DNA of 64,000 bases from Hypoxylon rubiginosum (taxonomy: Eukaryota; Ascomycota; Sordariomycetes; Xylariales; Hypoxylaceae). The stretch is from assembly GCA_902806565.1 (NCBI GenBank), contig CADCXA010000003.1, positions 1 to 64,000 on the forward strand, in the 5' to 3' direction. A model generated the notes under the pieces. That model was not told the origin of the DNA, made no database searches, and was given only the letters and a program-made list of their open reading frames with translations. Positions 1 through 11,634 of this stretch are shown here, piece by piece; position 1 is the first letter of the stretch, and the number at the start of each line of letters is the position of its first letter. A program made the position numbers and the translations under genes.

Positions 1-209
1 ACCCTAACCCTAACCCTAACCCTAACCCTAACCCTAACCCTAACCCTAACCCTAACCCTAACCCTAACCCTAACCCTAACCCTAACCCTAACCCTAACCC
101 TAACCCTAACCCTAACCCTAACCCTAACCCTAACCCTAACCCTAACCCTAACCCTAACCCTAACCCTAACCCTAACCCTAACCCTAACCCTAACCCTAAC
201 CCTAACCCT
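1..209. repeat. Telomere, CCCTAA tandem array
   Basis: About 35 head-to-tail perfect copies of CCCTAA read inward from the first base, so the G-rich TTAGGG strand points off the left end. This is the vertebrate-type repeat used by most filamentous ascomycetes. The array is uninterrupted and stops abruptly at a pyrimidine-rich stretch. The window therefore starts at a chromosome end. Confidence 0.99.
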
Positions 210-1750
210 TCTTGTTCGCCGCTTGCTCCTGCGCTCCGCGCATCCGCTCCCGTCTCACTCTATCCGTCCGTTCCCGCCGCCCTCTCAGCTTGTCTCTGCT
301 TTACCCGCTTGTCCAGCTGCACCCCTGTCCGCCCATCCACCTGTGCATAACAGCCAGCGGTTCCGCGCCCTCCCAGCGTCCCACAGACTCCTCGGGCGTG
401 GCGACAGAGTCAGCAATCTACGCTCTTCGCACAGTCTCCGGTGCGCATCGCCATATCCCACCCAGAGCGACAATGACCATCATGACGCAACTGTGGTGCC
501 CGCCACAGCCTCACCGGGGCGGTCCGCTTGAGCTGGACCGCACAGCTCAATTGAGCGGATCGTGGTGGCGACGACGTGGTTCGCGATGCGCTGGTGATAA
601 CTTCACTTTTCAGCTTACGATACACCGTTGCCTATACACTTAACCTTCTCTTCACCTCACATGTGACGGTGGGTTCTGTAACCATTAAACGTGGCGACGA
701 CGTGTTCTACGATCCACTGCAGTGTGCGCATTGCCGATATCCATCCCAACATCCAGAACGACAGTGGCCATCATGATGCGACCGTTGTAATTGCCACAAG
801 CTCAATGAGTAACCACGATTGAGCTGGACAGCTGCTTAATTGTGCAGACAGTGGTATCGACAACGTGGTCCACGACACGCTGTGTTGGTCGCATGACTTC
901 AACTGCCCCTTATCATCCAGATCTATCTCAGAAACGGGGCGACGGTGAGCTTCGTGACGCATATTGGTAACGCGCGAGAATGGAAAATCAAATTTAACAA
1001 TCTCACAGATTCGACACCCTGACCGTACGAAAACACGTCATGTCAGACCCTACTTCTCGTACAGCCAACTTAACCATAACCATGTTGTAGTTAGTTCCTC
1101 GATATGGGGATTGGTCTATGATGTCTTACGCGTTACGTGCGCGTGTCCGTGTTCCAGCGACGACAAGCTTTAATTAAGTGCTTGAGTAAATCTGGTATAA
1201 CCTGTTCGGGCCTATCGTCAACGTTGATGCGCATTTGGGTTACTGCTCGAATATCCTTTGCATTCCATCATTCTTAATCTTCGAGAGACACCGATGACGA
1301 TATGGTATCGCAACACCGTCCCAAAGCTATTGGAACTTATTGATTCTGCAAGATGTTCTATCTTCTCCCAAGTTTTCTACCTACTAGAGAGCCGACCCGC
1401 GATCAGGCGTTGGCTAAGTGAAAGTCGTAACTTACCATTCACCCGTGCTGTGATACCGGCTTCCTCGGCTTCGCGCAGTGGTATATACCTATGACGGGCA
1501 GTGACTTATACGGGTCGCCATGTGCTAGTTCCTGGTGCTGAATAGACATCACCGGATTCCAGTGCAGCATGTGTGAGGTTGATATGGTAACGGTATGGCG
1601 ATATCTTCTTGATATCTGGTTCTTCTCCCGCCGTGTAACTTGCCATAAAATCTGGCCCGCTGCCTCATTTCCAAACAATTCTCAATCTTCCGACAGCATG
1701 TAATAAGTGTAGCCCAAATCTACTGCCACCTCTCCCGTATACTGACTTGA
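210..1750. other. Subtelomeric spacer without a recognisable gene
   Basis: The first 150 bases are strongly pyrimidine-rich on this strand. A diverged direct duplication lies inside: about 440-610 resembles about 720-900, sharing a TGCGCAT(C/T)GCC start, a GGCCATCATGATGCGAC-like block and a TTGAGCTGGAC block. Open frames here show no recognisable domain. No subtelomeric RecQ-type helicase, common next to fungal telomeres, is visible. Confidence 0.7.
440..900. repeat. Diverged direct duplication (two units about 280 bp apart)
   Basis: The block at about 440-610 recurs at about 720-900 in the same orientation with many substitutions. Shared words include GACCATCATGACGCAAC versus GGCCATCATGATGCGAC, GAGCTGGAC, and ACGTGGT(T/C)C(G/A)CGA. 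It looks like an old tandem duplication of subtelomeric sequence. Confidence 0.6.
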
Positions 1751-1754
1751 AAAT

Positions 1755-4700
1755 ACCGGACTCGCCGAAGAGTCGCTCGACGTGTCCACCATAGTAAATC
1801 CGACCCTACCTTATATTTCCAATCGCTGGTTACCATTCCGGAGTCTAACAATGCCGTGTCCCGTTTCCTCATGTCGTAGCTACTTATTACATATCTTCCA
1901 GATTGACCAAGAAATCGCTCGATGTGGAATTACCATACCCGCTGCCTGCCATATTTCGGAGTGATTCTCAACATCCGAAGACACCCACTGCCATGGTACT
2001 GTAGCTTTAATTCCGGGCTGTCTTTTACATGTATCCAATTGCGAATCGAAATGGAAGTGCCTGAGGAATTGCTCGACATGTCATTCACCATAGTAAATCG
2101 GACTCGCTGCCTGCTATACATCTAAGCGATCCTCAATGTTCCGATGGCATGGGCGCATGAACATAATTTCTGACTACGTTTTGGATATATGCAATTGGTA
2201 GTGGCGCTTGACTTGTTTGAGATATCGCTCGACAAGTGTTTCACCATAGTAAAATCGACCGGCTGCCTGCCACATATTTCCAAGTGATTCTCGCTGTTCC
2301 GAAACTACTCACTTTGCAGGCCGGTAGTACGATTTTCTGGTTATTGTATATATGAATCCAATTGCGAATAGCTTTTGAATTACGCGAGAAATCGCTCGAC
2401 AAGTGTTTTACCATAGTAAAAACGACCCGCTGCCCGACGTACTTCATTCGAGGATTTCCAACGTTCCAGGTCAGCGACAGAGGTAAGATGGTCTGGGCTG
2501 ATAGAGAGAGTTTCAAAGTACTTTCTACATTGATTCAATTGGAATTATCTCGCAGGATACGTCAGCAAATGCTCGACAAGTGATTTGCCATAGTAAAACT
2601 GACCCGCTGCCCGGGATATTTGGCCAGTGAAAGTCCCAACGTTCTAGGCCAGCGACGGAAACTAAACTGGGAGGGCATATGAAGAAGGTTGTGAGGTATT
2701 TTTGACACTTATTCAATTGAGGTTTTTTTGTCAGGTACGGCAGAGAACGCTCGACAAGTGTTTTCCCATAGTAAATACGACCCGCTGCCCGGGATACTTT
2801 ACCAGAGTATTCCTGAACGTTCTAGTCCAGCGACAGCAACGAAATGTGCTAGGCTGATAAAGGACATTCCAACGTATTCTCCGCATTCATTCAATTGAAA
2901 GTATCTCGCTAGATACGTCAACAATCGCTCGACAAGTGATTTACCATAGTAAAAACAACCCGCTGCCCGGCATACTTCACAAGAGGAAATCCCAGCGTTC
3001 CAGGCAAGCGACAGGAATGAAACTAGGTGGGCTTATGAAGAAAACGTCAAGGTATTTTATGAATCTATTCAATTCAGGTTCCCTTCTCAGATACGTGAGA
3101 AAACGCTCGACACGTGTTTTACCATAGTAAAACTGACCGGCTGCCCGGCATACTTCACCAGAGTATTCTTGAACGTTCTAGGCCAGCGACAAGTCTCAAA
3201 TGAGCAGGGTATATGTAAAAGGCTTCAAGCTATTTTCCGCATATTTCCAATTGAAATTACGTCGTCAAATACGTGAGAGAATGCTCGACATATGATTCAC
3301 CATAGTAAAAGTGACCCGCTGCCTGTCATGTGTTTCAAGCGACCCCGAGTCCTTCTCAAGCGGAAAACTGGTCAATCGGATAGCCCTGCAATCTAGCTGC
3401 CTGTCGTATCTATTCAATTGGAATCATCCCGCAGATTGATTGAGAAACTCCCGGACATGTGCACCACCATACTAATCCGACTAACGGCTCGACACATAAT
3501 TTATGCGGTCCTTGCGAGAGCTTTCCATGGTCGCGCCGAGAAGCCTTAACGTGTAGCTACTTCCCACACATAACCAACCTAATGTATCGTACAGACTGCT
3601 GGAGAGATTCCCCGACGTGCAATTCGCGATAGTAAATCCGACTTGCCACATCACATATTTGCCAAATACTTCCCAACGCTTGACGAGTAAATCAATTGGC
3701 AGACCGGCAGTTTGACCTTTCAGCTATTTATAGCATATTTTCAACTTGGGATATCTTGCCAATTTCGTCGTGAATCGCTCGACAAATGATTTCCCATACA
3801 AAAATCGACCCGCTGCCTGGCATATATCCAAGCGACCAGCGACGCCGCCATAGTACCCAATGGGCCAGGCTGGTAGATAAAATTCGCAGCAACTTGTTGG
3901 ATATCTTGAGTCACGAATAGCTACTAGATTGCGCCGTGAATTGCTCGACAAGCGATTTCCCATATTAAAACCGACCCGCTGCCCGGCATACTTTGCCAAA
4001 GATCTCTGGACGCTGTGAAAGACTTTATGATCCCCTTAATCTGCAGGCTGATAGTCTGCATTTTCGGCTATTTGTTACATATAGATAATCAAAGATACAT
4101 TGAGAATTACGCTGGCAATCGCTCGACAAGTGATTTCCCATACTAAAACCGACCCGCTGCCAGACATAACTTTGCCGGACAATTGTGAACGCTGCAAAGG
4201 GTCTATGAGGTTTTCCATCGCCAGGCTGGTAGACTGATATTTTGGCTATTTTCTGCATATATCCAAGCAAATATAGAGTTGGAACTGCGCAGTCAATCGC
4301 TCGACAAGTGATTTACCATACAAAAACCGACTCGCTGCCCGACACATGTTATCGAACAATTGCGGCACGCTCAGGAGACTATAGAAGGGCCCAATGAGCA
4401 TAATCTGTAGCTTCAAAAATCGCCTATTTCTCACAAGTATTCAACTCAAGATATCTTGCGAACTTCACTGTCAATCGCCCGACACCGACCCGTCGCCCAA
4501 CATATCTTACCGAAAATCCCCAAATCCACCCAGGGGCATAAGAAAGTCGGCATGTGCTCGGCTGGTAGCCTGATGTATCAGCTATTTTTAGAATATAATC
4601 TTGCATAGACTTCTTCAAAACTGCCTTGTCAATCGCTCGACAAGTGATTCCCCATACTAAAATTGACCCGCTGCCCGGCATAATTCACCGAATATTCCTC

Positions 4701-5600
4701 AGCGCTACAAGACCTTCATGAGTACGTCGATGTGGGGGCTGGTAGGTTGTATTTCTGCCTATTATCTACGCATACTAAACCGAACATATCTTGCAAATTG
4801 CGCTGTCAATGGCTCGACAAGTGATTTCCCATAGTAAAATTGACCCGCTGCCCGGCATAATCCGGCGGACAATTCTGAGCGCTACAAGAGCCGTATGAGG
4901 ACCTTGATTGGGAGGCCCGTAGCTTCTAATTTTCCCTATTTTCCGAGTATACTCAACTGAACATATCTTGCGGATTGCATAGTCAATCGCTCGACAAGTC
5001 ATTCCCCATACTAAAACTGACCCGCTGCCCGGCGAAATCTGGCGGATAACTCTGAGCGCTACAGTGCTTGTATGAAGACCCCAGCTGGGGGTCCCGTAGC
5101 TTGGACTTTGGCCTGTTTTTCAAATATACTCAGCTGAAGATATCTGGCGAATTACGTGGTAAATCGCTCGACAAGTGATTTACCATACTAAAATTGACCC
5201 GCTGCCCGGGCATACTTTGCCCAATAATTCTCAGCGCTCTGAGTGTCGCATGAGGACCTCCACTAGGGGGCCGGTAGCCTTGACTTTTGCGTATTCTTTA
5301 CATTTATTCAATGGACGATATCTTGGAAATTGCGTCGTGAATCGCTCGACAAGTGGTTTACCATACTAAAACTGACTCGCTGCCCGGACATGTGTTATCG
5401 GTCATTTATCGCTCCTTTGGGGGACTGGCAAGGGACTAGATAGTTACGCTAGGTAGCCTGATCTTCTGGCTATCTCCCACATATATCCGATTAAAGATAT
5501 CTTGTATGCTGCCGTGGGAATCGCCCGAAACGTAATCTGCCATAGCAAATCTGTCACTCCCTCACATACATTGCCGGACAATCCCCAGCGCTAGATATTC
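1755..5600. repeat. Subtelomeric tandem satellite, about 178-bp unit, about 22 diverged copies
   Basis: A core of GCTCGACAAGTGATTT, then a block like ACCATAGTAAAA, then GACCCGCTGCCCGGCAT recurs at roughly 177-178 base steps: near 2225, 2395, 2570, 2750, 2928, 3105, 3282, 3775, 3945, 4120, 4300, 4632, 4812, 4988, 5165 and 5343. More decayed units lie near 1774, 1915, 2071, 3450, 3610, 4475 and 5520. The core often contains TTTAC-CATA-GTAAA, two 5-base inverted arms around 4 bases. Each unit also tends to carry a CAATTGGAA or CAATTGAA word. Small open frames across it are by-products of the repeat. Confidence 0.93.
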
Positions 5601-6590
5601 AATGAGCATTCTCTCTAGCTCTCCTTCTAGGATATGTTTCATGTAATTCGTCAGATATCTGACATGTTGCCGACGGGAGATCTACCGGTCTGGCTTGTCA
5701 TGAATTTTCAATTGAATCCACAACGGCGACGACAGGCCGCACCCGTGCCGTGTAGTGTTCCATTTCAAAGCTATAAGAGCCTGGAAAGGCATACAGCACG
5801 TTGTTACGAGACTATTACACCTACGCCAATATGTGACTGGATAGCACTGCAGCTATCTGGGGATCGTGGCAACGCTGATATCTCGCAGTGGACCGCAAGC
5901 TCTACAAGGCGACTGGCACGTACAACGTGAGCGTCAAGTGGTGCCCGGGGAATTGTACCATATACGGCATTGAGTCGGGTATCAGGGTCTTGGCCATTGC
6001 CACCTAGTAGGATCACGGGTTTGTTAGTTGGCAAGAGAAGGGACATGGAATGGGCACTCTAGTTCCCATCTCCTGTATATCCCCTTAGCCAGCAGCTAGT
6101 AGCAATTCGCGTAATAGCAGTGTCGTTTTCTCATCGCAAGGTTGGCCTCATGACACTTTCTGACATCTGGAAAAAGACGGGGGTTCGACGAAGAGAGAAA
6201 GCGAACGGAATCATGTCAAAGTACAAAGGCAGCAAGATAGATGCTTCAGCAGTGGTGACATATACGGGCTCTCTACTAGATACATGAGCCGTGCTTCAAT
6301 CACGACCCAAAGTATCCCAAGAAACGCAAGGCTATATCCATACCAACACTATACCATGACCAGACAAGAACAGGTCAACGAGACTCGGCTTTGTACTATC
6401 TCAAACTTGAGACGGAGACCTTAAACTACGCTGCCTCAATAAGAAACACCAGGCCGTCTAGTACTATAAGAAAATCATTGGGTCATTCAAGAAGTAGGCC
6501 TACCGCTGAGTCGACCACGGTGAATATACAGGAACCTACACTGACTCATAACAAAGTTCCCGCTGTTCTTATGACCAACGGAATATTTCA
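5601..6590. other. Spacer, no gene recognised
   Basis: Unique-looking DNA after the satellite. The only notable item is a short block near 6105-6160 (TCGCAAGGTTGGCCTCATGAC) that recurs in diverged form near 9375-9412 and 30070-30110. No supported coding sequence. Confidence 0.5.
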
Positions 6591-6596
6591 TATAGC

Positions 6597-7330
6597 CTCT
6601 AATGTTATATTGACTTTGATTCCAGCAAACAGCGCATACAGGTCTTGCTTTCACGGCGTTCTGGGGGCTCGGATGCGATATAGGTTAGTTTAGATACAAC
6701 GCTTGGGTGGAATCGGCCGGTCTAGTAATCGCAGCGAGCAAGGCAACTGTATATAGGACTAAACAGATCCATGTAGCATGTAGTATAAAAGGACAACTCC
6801 TAGAAACTAGACCAACCGATGGAGAGGATACAAGGTGATATGCCTTTTGGCGACACGTTTTTAGACGAGATGTGCTAGATACCTCTTTGCAGTTAACCCT
6901 GGGCCTGCACCAACGATCCAGGGGGCTGTCACCCATACGAATATACAGCCGCTGATGTTAGATATGTTAGATATTGACTTTCATTCCAACAAACATCGGG
7001 TACAGGTCTTGCTTCACCGTGTTTGGGGGCTCGAGTAAGGTACAGGTTGGTTTAGGTGGGAATAACGTATAGGCGGAATCGGCCAGTCTAGCAATCGTAG
7101 CGGGCAAGCCCACCAAGGCCACTGAACATAGGACTACACAGATCCGTGTCGTATAGAATAGAACAAATGTTGAGGACTGGACCGGCGGAGAGAGGATACG
7201 AGGTGATATGCTTTTTGGCGACGCGTTTTCAGACGAGATTTGCTAGATACCGCGTTACCCGCAGTAACGATGAAGGGGACTGTCACTCAAATATTAGCGG
7301 GGCGAATGACAAGTTGCGCTGGTTCCATTC
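6597..7330. repeat. Diverged tandem duplication, about 360-bp unit, two copies
   Basis: About 6600-6950 and 6970-7320 are related in the same orientation. Both contain a TTGACTTT(G/C)ATTCCA start, a TACAGGTCTTGCTT block, GGGGGCTCG, GGAATCGGCC(G/A)GTCTAG, a GGAGAGGATAC(A/G)AGGTGATATG block and a TTTTGGCGAC(A/G)CG block. Substitutions and small indels are frequent. No coding capacity is recognised. Confidence 0.75.
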
Positions 7331-7690
7331 CAAATCGCCCAACAAAGAAGAGGGGGGTACCAATAGCGCTGATAGGAATTGAACCTATCCCCCTTTTAAA
7401 CTCCCCAAGTCCAACATCAGGTATATACAACCACCTAGATATTGTACCAGATTTCAAAGCGGCATCATTCGAAAGCCTGGTTTAATGCGAAAGCAATGGC
7501 ATATGTTGCACCTTAGCTGGATGCGACAAAACCTTATTTGGATTAAGGTTTAGGGCCGGCCCGTCCCGAGTGTGGAGCTTCCTCTCATCTTGGCAACTTA
7601 GGTACCTAGGTACTTATTCGAATAACTCCACCACCAAGGCATGCTCCAGCTCGAGTCTTGTATCATTAAGAAGCTCTTAATTAGGCGAAA
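7270..7690. repeat. Dispersed repeat, copy 1
   Basis: Shares ordered blocks with about 27740-28140: GGGGCGAATGACAAGTT versus GTGGCGAATGACAAATT, then CATCATTCGAAAGCCTGGTTT versus CATCATTTAAAAGCCTGTTTT followed by GATGCGAAAG-type sequence, then GCTGGATGCG versus GCCGGATGCG. A third, weaker relative lies near 63345-63490. This looks like an old non-coding mobile or LTR-like element. No terminal repeats could be proven by eye. Confidence 0.6.
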
Positions 7691-7794
7691 CTTTCTATCC
7701 AGGCTGCAGGGTCATTGTGTAATTTATCAAACTGTTTTGGGAATGTATGGTGGCAGCCTTTGGAATTGTATGGCTTTTAGGTTGGCGGCTGTTA

Positions 7795-7935
7795 ATGCGG
7801 GGCAGCTGGATTTTCTCAACACCCACCATGCCCCTCCCAACAGATTTCAAGACCTCTGATGCCTTACTTGCGAAACGACTCCCACACGCGTTACAAGTTC
7901 TCGTAATACTTGACATCCCGCTCAATCTGGCTGTT
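7795..7935 (-). pseudogene. DUF2855 3'-end fragment (relic duplicate)
   Basis: This block is a diverged copy of the 3' end of the intact DUF2855 gene at 21.6 kb. Both have CTTTGATGCCTT-type sequence, then a GACTCCCACGCGCGTT-like block, then GT(T/C)(T/C)TCGTAATACTTGAC, in the same orientation. Only about the last 45 codons of the gene are represented, and the frame is broken, so it is a partial pseudogene. Larger frames seen on both strands over this region do not follow the homologous frame. Confidence 0.75.
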
Positions 7936-8394
7936 AGGATAGACAAGAGATACAACACACCATGTTCCAACCAGGACTTAGTGTCGCGTCTAGGATTCTT
8001 GATATTGCCCCTCCAAGAATCTACAATAAATGACCCCGCGTCTACGAGAGATCCGCTCTCATTGTCATCCAGAGTGATTCTCGAGGCAGCCTGTTCTGAA
8101 CGGATAACACATAAGAAACCCTCATGCATTCCGCCCGTTACCAATTGACACTAGTCGGTGCCTTTGGTAAGCCACATGACGGGTATGCCTGCTGCGAAAC
8201 CTCCTTAATACCTCGACGCTCTGTCAAGGGGTGATAGAAGGCTTCCATTCGTGTCATCAATCACCACCCGAGAATCCTGTTCCCGCGAAATTCAATTGCT
8301 GGCTTCTGTTCTACTGCAAATCAGGTATTCGCCAAACCCTTGCTGGCAATTCCGAAAGAGCCCCCGTTTCAGACAGTGATAGCAGGATCAAGTG

Positions 8395-8640
8395 GCTTGG
8401 AGGAACATTTCCATTCACCATCTTGTCTATGACCTCCTGGAAAGCTCGTTACTGGCCGGCAATAATTTACGACTCGGTCGCGTGCATGGCTTCGTGGGGA
8501 TTTTCCAGGAGCCAGCCTTGATTATTAAGAATAGGAAGCAACGCCGTTCTGGCCTCGTTTTTACTCGGAAGACCTGACCCAAGGTCGAATAGATCAACCA
8601 AGACCACGTCAAATTCCTCATCTCCACATTCTTCACGCCA
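8395..8640 (-). pseudogene. Unrecognised coding relic with internal stops
   Basis: On the minus strand one frame reads as plausible protein (includes FDVVLVDLFDLGSG and ARTALLPILNNQGW) and is broken by two stops close together before continuing as FQEVIDKMVNGNV. The composition looks like decayed coding sequence. I do not recognise the family. No start or splice sites can be defined. Confidence 0.3.
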
Positions 8641-11634
8641 ACATTATATACGTGGAAAGCGCTAGTTGAGTAACCCGCCTTTCAGCGTTCAGAGTGTTAG
8701 ACCAATATCTTATACAAGGTACTAATAACGATGACAGTGCTGGGCAAGATATCCAAGATAACGTCGATGGTTTTTTCAGAGGTATGTTGAAAATTCATTC
8801 GCGACTTGTTGATGCACCACTAGCTTGAGAAGGGGGTTGGCGCTTTTACCTTGGCGCTGGTCGGTTTTCCCACAAGTTTGGTAACGTCTGGCTTCCAAGT
8901 TGCGATCGACAAAAGGGAGTGCTGTACGGTTTATTTTGAACCCACTGGTAAAGCTACGAAAGTGAGGCCTTTGATGTCCATAAATATCCACTGATATATC
9001 CAGTATGATCTACTTGTACATGGGGTTTGAAGCGACGACCGCCCGAGGTGTCTGTCCAGGCGACAGCATGACCCGTAACCGTCTCTGCATGGCCGACTTC
9101 GGGAAGCACTATAGTCATCTCCTCGACGTGCGTGGGTACGACACCCCAAGGCATCTCCTCGTGCTTGTCAAGACCTTAGCCTTTACCACCTGGGTACGAC
9201 CACGGGCCTGGATGTAGTCACGAGTTCACCATATCATAAATAGGGGTTACGGACTTGTTGGCATCAAGAAAGGGATAACTTGGGAGCTTAGCCTCTTGGT
9301 GTATAGGTCCCTTTGTCTTGACTTCATATATAGGGGATTTGGTGGCCCCCTAGGTTTATAGCTCCTTGTGCAATAATCGTTGCTTCCGTATTGCACGGTT
9401 AGCTTCGTGACGCTTGCCAGCATAGACCGAGATAATGATAAGCTCAAGGCAGGCATCAATTGTAGACGGGTGTATGATGCTTCGCGACACAACTTGCATC
9501 AACCCAGAGCTCTCCCGCACCGATGTTGCCGACGGCATGGCGTATACTACGATTGGTGCACGTGTAGTGTAACTGTTGAAAGGATGTTCCGTAGTAATAT
9601 CCAACTCGACGGAATGCTTCGTACCAAGTTCTGGCAGATACACGTTTCGTCAACCGACTTCTCAAGGCTGACTCTTCAACAGAACTTGTTCGCGGAATTG
9701 ATTAGACGAAGCAAACCACATTAGCATGCGTCCCTCGCAATTCAACATTCATCCATCATTGGAATGACTCGATGGTGAACGAACGCCAATCAGGCACGTG
9801 GGTCTCTAGTCGAACAATGAACTCAATGCCTTCCTCATATCTTGTATAACAAGCACGTTTCGGATATCTATATCGTAAAGGACGGCGCCATCGTCTTCTT
9901 AACCATCTCCGCCTCATATACTTAGTATAGCGCCTCGATTACCATCGCAAAGTCTAGATACGACACTCCCGTCGAGGCCATGTACCTAGGTACACACAGT
10001 CAGAGGACATCTCCGTGTCTCACAATGTTGCGCCAAATCCTGTAACCAGTCAAGAGCCCCGTTACTCGACTCCCGAAAAGATCGTGCACAGATATGCCTT
10101 AGCCTTCAGTTTGGCACTGGCCCGTGGCTCACTCCAGTACTGCCACTCATAGTTGCACGGGCAAGGCGGGAGATCGACCAGTTTCTGCCTATGGTGTAAC
10201 GACTTGACTTTGCTGATACTCTTCGTATTTCGTACGCCACCCTGTTACCTGTTCTAGATTCACAGGATACCCTGCTAGGAACAGATCCGGCAACCGAGAG
10301 CAGCTGGTTGGCGTCGTCCTGGTTTCACACAAAGGACGGATGGGTCAAGCCAAACTTGGCTGTCGCGCATATTTGCTTAAAGGGGTTCGCCAGAGCTGAC
10401 TGAGATCCTAGCTCGAGAGCCAACCTTATGTCGTTAAAAGCGCTGCTGGGGTCCATCACTTTGACCGCTGCGCCGAAACGCACTCTTCGATGGAGATTAG
10501 CACCCCAAGAACCGGCTAGAATGATATCACCTTCAACAATCTAACCAATGACTGACGAAATAATCTCACTTCCGTCCCGACCCTTGGCGGCATGGCGTCG
10601 TACGCGGCGCTGGCAGCCGACAGATGGTGCAAGTAGGTATACGGCACGAGTTATTGGTTCTTATCAATTGCCAATGCTACAGGCCTACCGAGCGACCAGT
10701 AATGCGGCGCCACGTATAGCTAAAACACTGGCGAAGATACCAGAAGCCTGTTCGAAATGAGGCTCAGCCATGTGATTGCCGTGCATTGGGCCCGCTCAAC
10801 GATACGATACTCTGACTGCCCAACGGGACCTAACCCGCTATACATACATGATCCGTAATATTGCCACACCGCTCCTGGTGAAAGCCGATTAGAATCGGCA
10901 GCGTTCCGTAGTTACGTTTAATTTCCCGACGTTGTCTCCGTTGTACTGCAGGAGGCTAAGTGCAGGAGGCTTAGTGCTGAAGGCGTTCCGTCACAAGGCA
11001 GACCCAAACCTAAAGACAGACTGCGAGGCAAAAAGGCTTATCCATGAAAGCCTCCACGCGGCCGGAATGCGTGAGGTACACCTATAGGTAAATGAAGAGG
11101 TCAGGAGGTAGGGAGTCAAATAGTGGCGCGCTCTCCATCGCAGTGGCCGTTCGAACCTGAGCCTGTACATTCCAGATATATGTGTTCATTCTGTAGAACT
11201 CTATTGGCCGTGGTACTTGAACCTACCCGTGCCCTTCAGCACTACGTATTAATGAAATGGGCAGAACTGGCAAGTTAATCCAAAGCCACTGTGGCTTTCA
11301 CATTGCATAAATTTAACATAATTGGCTCAGAGAATATTATTAGTCTTGCTTGTTCTGTTAATGAGTAATCTTCGAAGGGTACGAGAGTTTAAAGGCAGTG
11401 CAAGTAAACAATCAAGGAAATCAAAGACTTCAAGGAGAAACCAAAAGGGAAACAAGGAATGTGACAAATAAAAGGTACTGGGAACAGGAGTCTGGTTCTT
11501 CTATACCATACCTCCTTATTTAGGTAGGTGGGTGTATAACTCCCTTTCAAACACCATCCAACTGAGGTTCAGCTCTTCAACGTAAACCACGATATCTTGC
11601 TTAGACGTATACCAATAATTAGGTTAGAAACCGA
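8641..11634. other. About 3 kb without a supportable gene
   Basis: No open frame here shows a family motif or coherent exon structure. A 50-base block near 9360-9412 (AGCTCCTTGTGCAATAA then GGTTAGCTTCGTGAC) is a diverged relative of sequence at about 30050-30110. TACCTAGGTA-type palindromes occur, for example near 9984. Some stretches, such as the minus strand of 8950-9150, may be decayed coding DNA but cannot be assigned. Confidence 0.5.

Noticed and set aside
212..643. Open frame of 143 codons right after the telomere
   Set aside because: Low-complexity, pyrimidine-rich origin, overlapping frames on both strands, no domain and part of a duplicated spacer.
1755..5600. Many 60-100 codon frames, mostly on the minus strand
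   Set aside because: They recur with the satellite period and share repeat-derived words, so they are products of the tandem repeat.
1755..5600. CRISPR-like array
   Set aside because: Period of 178 with diverged cores and similar spacers, in a eukaryotic telomere; not direct repeats with unique spacers.
7695..8148. Long overlapping frames on both strands (149 and 133 codons)
   Set aside because: Neither follows the frame homologous to the DUF2855 3' end that underlies this region; both are chance frames.
8950..9160. Minus-strand frame that reads like protein (THVEEMTIVLPEVGHAET)
   Set aside because: Short, no family recognised, no consistent exon neighbours; left as possible decayed DNA.
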